Shown here piece after piece: positions 5,103 through 6,506 of a stretch of 6,506 nt of DNA. A program made the position numbers and the translations under genes. The notes under the pieces are model-generated. The model made no database searches, had not been told where the DNA came from, and was given only the letters and a program-made list of their open reading frames with translations. Source of the DNA: Gammaproteobacteria bacterium (lineage in GTDB: Bacteria > Pseudomonadota > Gammaproteobacteria > Xanthomonadales > Xanthomonadaceae). Each line of letters opens with the position of its first letter. Position 1 is the stretch's first letter. Location of the stretch: NCBI GenBank assembly GCA_030431185.1, contig JAUIJO010000176.1, positions 1 through 6,506 on the forward strand. The letters run 5' to 3'.

Positions 5103-6506
5103 AGTGGTCGCCCATCAGGCGTTCGGCATCGGGTTTGTCGTGCACGCCGAGGCGGTCGACCATGGTCCTGCTGGCGGCGTCGAGCCCGACCACGTCGACT
5201 AGGGTGCCTTCGCGCCGGAATTTGATCACCACCTTGTCCAGGGCGCCGACGGCGCTCAGGTCCCAGAAATGCGCGTTGGAGACGTCGATTTCCACGCGCT
5301 CCAGGGCCTCCTTGAAGTCGAACGCGGCGACGAACTGCTCGCTGGAAGCGAAGAACACCTGGCCGGTCACCGCGTAGGTCCGTGCGCGGCCGCCATCGCT
5401 GGCCGTCGAGCCGACGTGCAGCACGCGGCCCACCTTGCGGGCGAAGAAGATGCCCGACAGCAGCACGCCGGTCAGCACGCCCTTGGCCAGGTCGTGGGTG
5501 AACACGGTGACGATCACCGTCGCCAGCATGACCACGCTCGACGTGCCCGGATGCGTGCGCAGGTTGAGGATCGAGGTCCAGCTGAAGGTGCCGATCGAGA
5601 CCATGATCATCACGGCCACGAGCGCCGCCATCGGGATCTGCTTGACCCAGGGGCCGGCGAAGACCACCAGTATGAGCAGGACGACGCCGGCGACCAGGGT
5701 CGACAGGCGGCCGCGCCCGCCCGACTTCACGTTGATCACCGACTGGCCGATCATCGCGCAGCCGGCCATGCCGCCGAGCACGCCCGCGGCGATGTTGGCC
5801 ACGCCCTGTCCGGCGCACTCGCGGTTGCGGTCGCTGGGCGTGTCGGTGAGGTCATCGACAATCTGCGCGGTCAGCAGCGACTCGAGCAGGCCCACCACCG
5901 CCAGCGTGGCGGAGTAGGGCGCGATGATCCGCAGGGTGTTCCAGTCCAGCGGGACGTCGGGCAGCAGGAACACCGGCAGGCTGTCGGGCAACTCGCCCAT
6001 GTCGCCGACGGTGCGGATGTCCAGCCCCAGGGTGATCGCGACGATGGTCAGCACCACGATCGCCACCAGCGGCGAGGGGATCGCCCGGGTCAGGCGCGGG
6101 AACAGGTAGATGATCGCCAGCCCCGCCGCGGTCATGGCGTACACGGGCCAGGGCACGTTGATCAGCTCGGGCAGCTGGGCCATGAAGATCAGGATCGCCA
6201 GCGCATTGACGAAGCCGGTCACGACCGAACGCGAGACGAACCGCATCAGGCCACCGAGCTTCAGCAGGCCGGCGACGATCTGGAAGCCGCCGGTCAGCAG
6301 GGTCGCCGCGAGCAGGTATTGCAGGCCATGGTCCTTGACGAGGTCGACCATCACCAGGGCCATCGCCCCGGTGGCGGCGGAAATCATGCCCGGGCGGCCG
6401 CCGGTGAATGCGATGACCACGGCGATGCAGAACGACGCGTAGAGACCGACCTTGGGGTCGACGCCGGCGATGATCGAGAAGGCGATCGCCTCCGGGATCA
6501 GGGCCA
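5101..6506 (-). CDS. SulP-family inorganic anion transporter with STAS domain (N-terminus off the right edge)
   Basis: 467 residues are visible; the frame is open to the right edge and perhaps 20-40 N-terminal residues are missing. It is an inner-membrane transporter of the SulP/SLC26 family, whose members move sulfate, bicarbonate or dicarboxylates. The visible start contains the family signature PEAIAFSIIAGVDPKVGLYASF-like segment, followed by GGRPGMISAATGAMAL, SRSVVTGFVNALAILIF and GLLESLLTAQIVDD, and GMAGCAMIGQSVINVKSGGR. Many hydrophobic helices run to about visible residue 355. A cytoplasmic STAS domain follows (about 365-455: AVTGQVFFASSEQF, then EIDVSNAHFWDLSAVGALDK, then GLDAASRTMVDRLG). 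It resembles the YbaR/BicA-like branch more than classical sulfate permeases, but the substrate cannot be read from sequence. It is followed 12 nt later by the universal stress protein gene. Its promoter is outside the window. Confidence 0.93.
   Translation of the reverse strand, partial: ALIPEAIAFSIIAGVDPKVGLYASFCIAVVIAFTGGRPGMISAATGAMALVMVDLVKDHGLQYLLAATLLTGGFQIVAGLLKLGGLMRFVSRSVVTGFVNALAILIFMAQLPELINVPWPVYAMTAAGLAIIYLFPRLTRAIPSPLVAIVVLTIVAITLGLDIRTVGDMGELPDSLPVFLLPDVPLDWNTLRIIAPYSATLAVVGLLESLLTAQIVDDLTDTPSDRNRECAGQGVANIAAGVLGGMAGCAMIGQSVINVKSGGRGRLSTLVAGVVLLILVVFAGPWVKQIPMAALVAVMIMVSIGTFSWTSILNLRTHPGTSSVVMLATVIVTVFTHDLAKGVLTGVLLSGIFFARKVGRVLHVGSTASDGGRARTYAVTGQVFFASSEQFVAAFDFKEALERVEIDVSNAHFWDLSAVGALDKVVIKFRREGTLVDVVGLDAASRTMVDRLGVHDKPDAERLMGDH

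Overview
The window is GC-rich, densely coded bacterial chromosome. The MutS and ArsH sequences and the codon use look like a high-GC gammaproteobacterium, plausibly Xanthomonadaceae (Lysobacter/Luteimonas/Xanthomonas type). That placement is a judgement from family resemblance, not from a search. I see no mobile element, RNA gene, CRISPR array or clear sign of recent transfer.

Layout, left to right. (1) Positions 1-1412, minus strand: the N-terminal 470 residues of the mismatch-repair protein MutS; its C-terminal half, including the ATPase, lies off the left edge. (2) Positions 1413-1548: a divergent intergenic region with a conspicuous AT-rich patch just before arsR, holding a probable promoter and an ArsR operator. 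(3) Positions 1549-4176, plus strand: a complete four-gene arsenic resistance operon, arsR-arsC-acr3-arsH, in which each junction is a 4-nt stop/start overlap. (4) Positions 4177-4224: a short convergent gap with a GC-rich hairpin. (5) Positions 4225-6506, minus strand: a two-gene unit, a SulP/SLC26-type anion transporter with a STAS domain (its first residues lie off the right edge) followed 12 nt later by a tandem-domain universal stress protein.

The ars genes form a coherent pathway. ArsR senses As(III) and releases the promoter. ArsC reduces arsenate to arsenite with glutathione/glutaredoxin. Acr3 exports arsenite. ArsH, an FMN/NADPH oxidoreductase, is known in other bacteria to oxidise trivalent organoarsenicals. 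All diagnostic catalytic residues are present. The most notable local detail is the arsR start: an in-frame stop lies two codons upstream, there is no ribosome-binding site, and a good -10 hexamer ends 6 nt before the ATG. The mRNA is therefore probably leaderless, with an operator palindrome covering both the -10 and the start codon. I found no wholly novel system here; the interest is in regulatory architecture.
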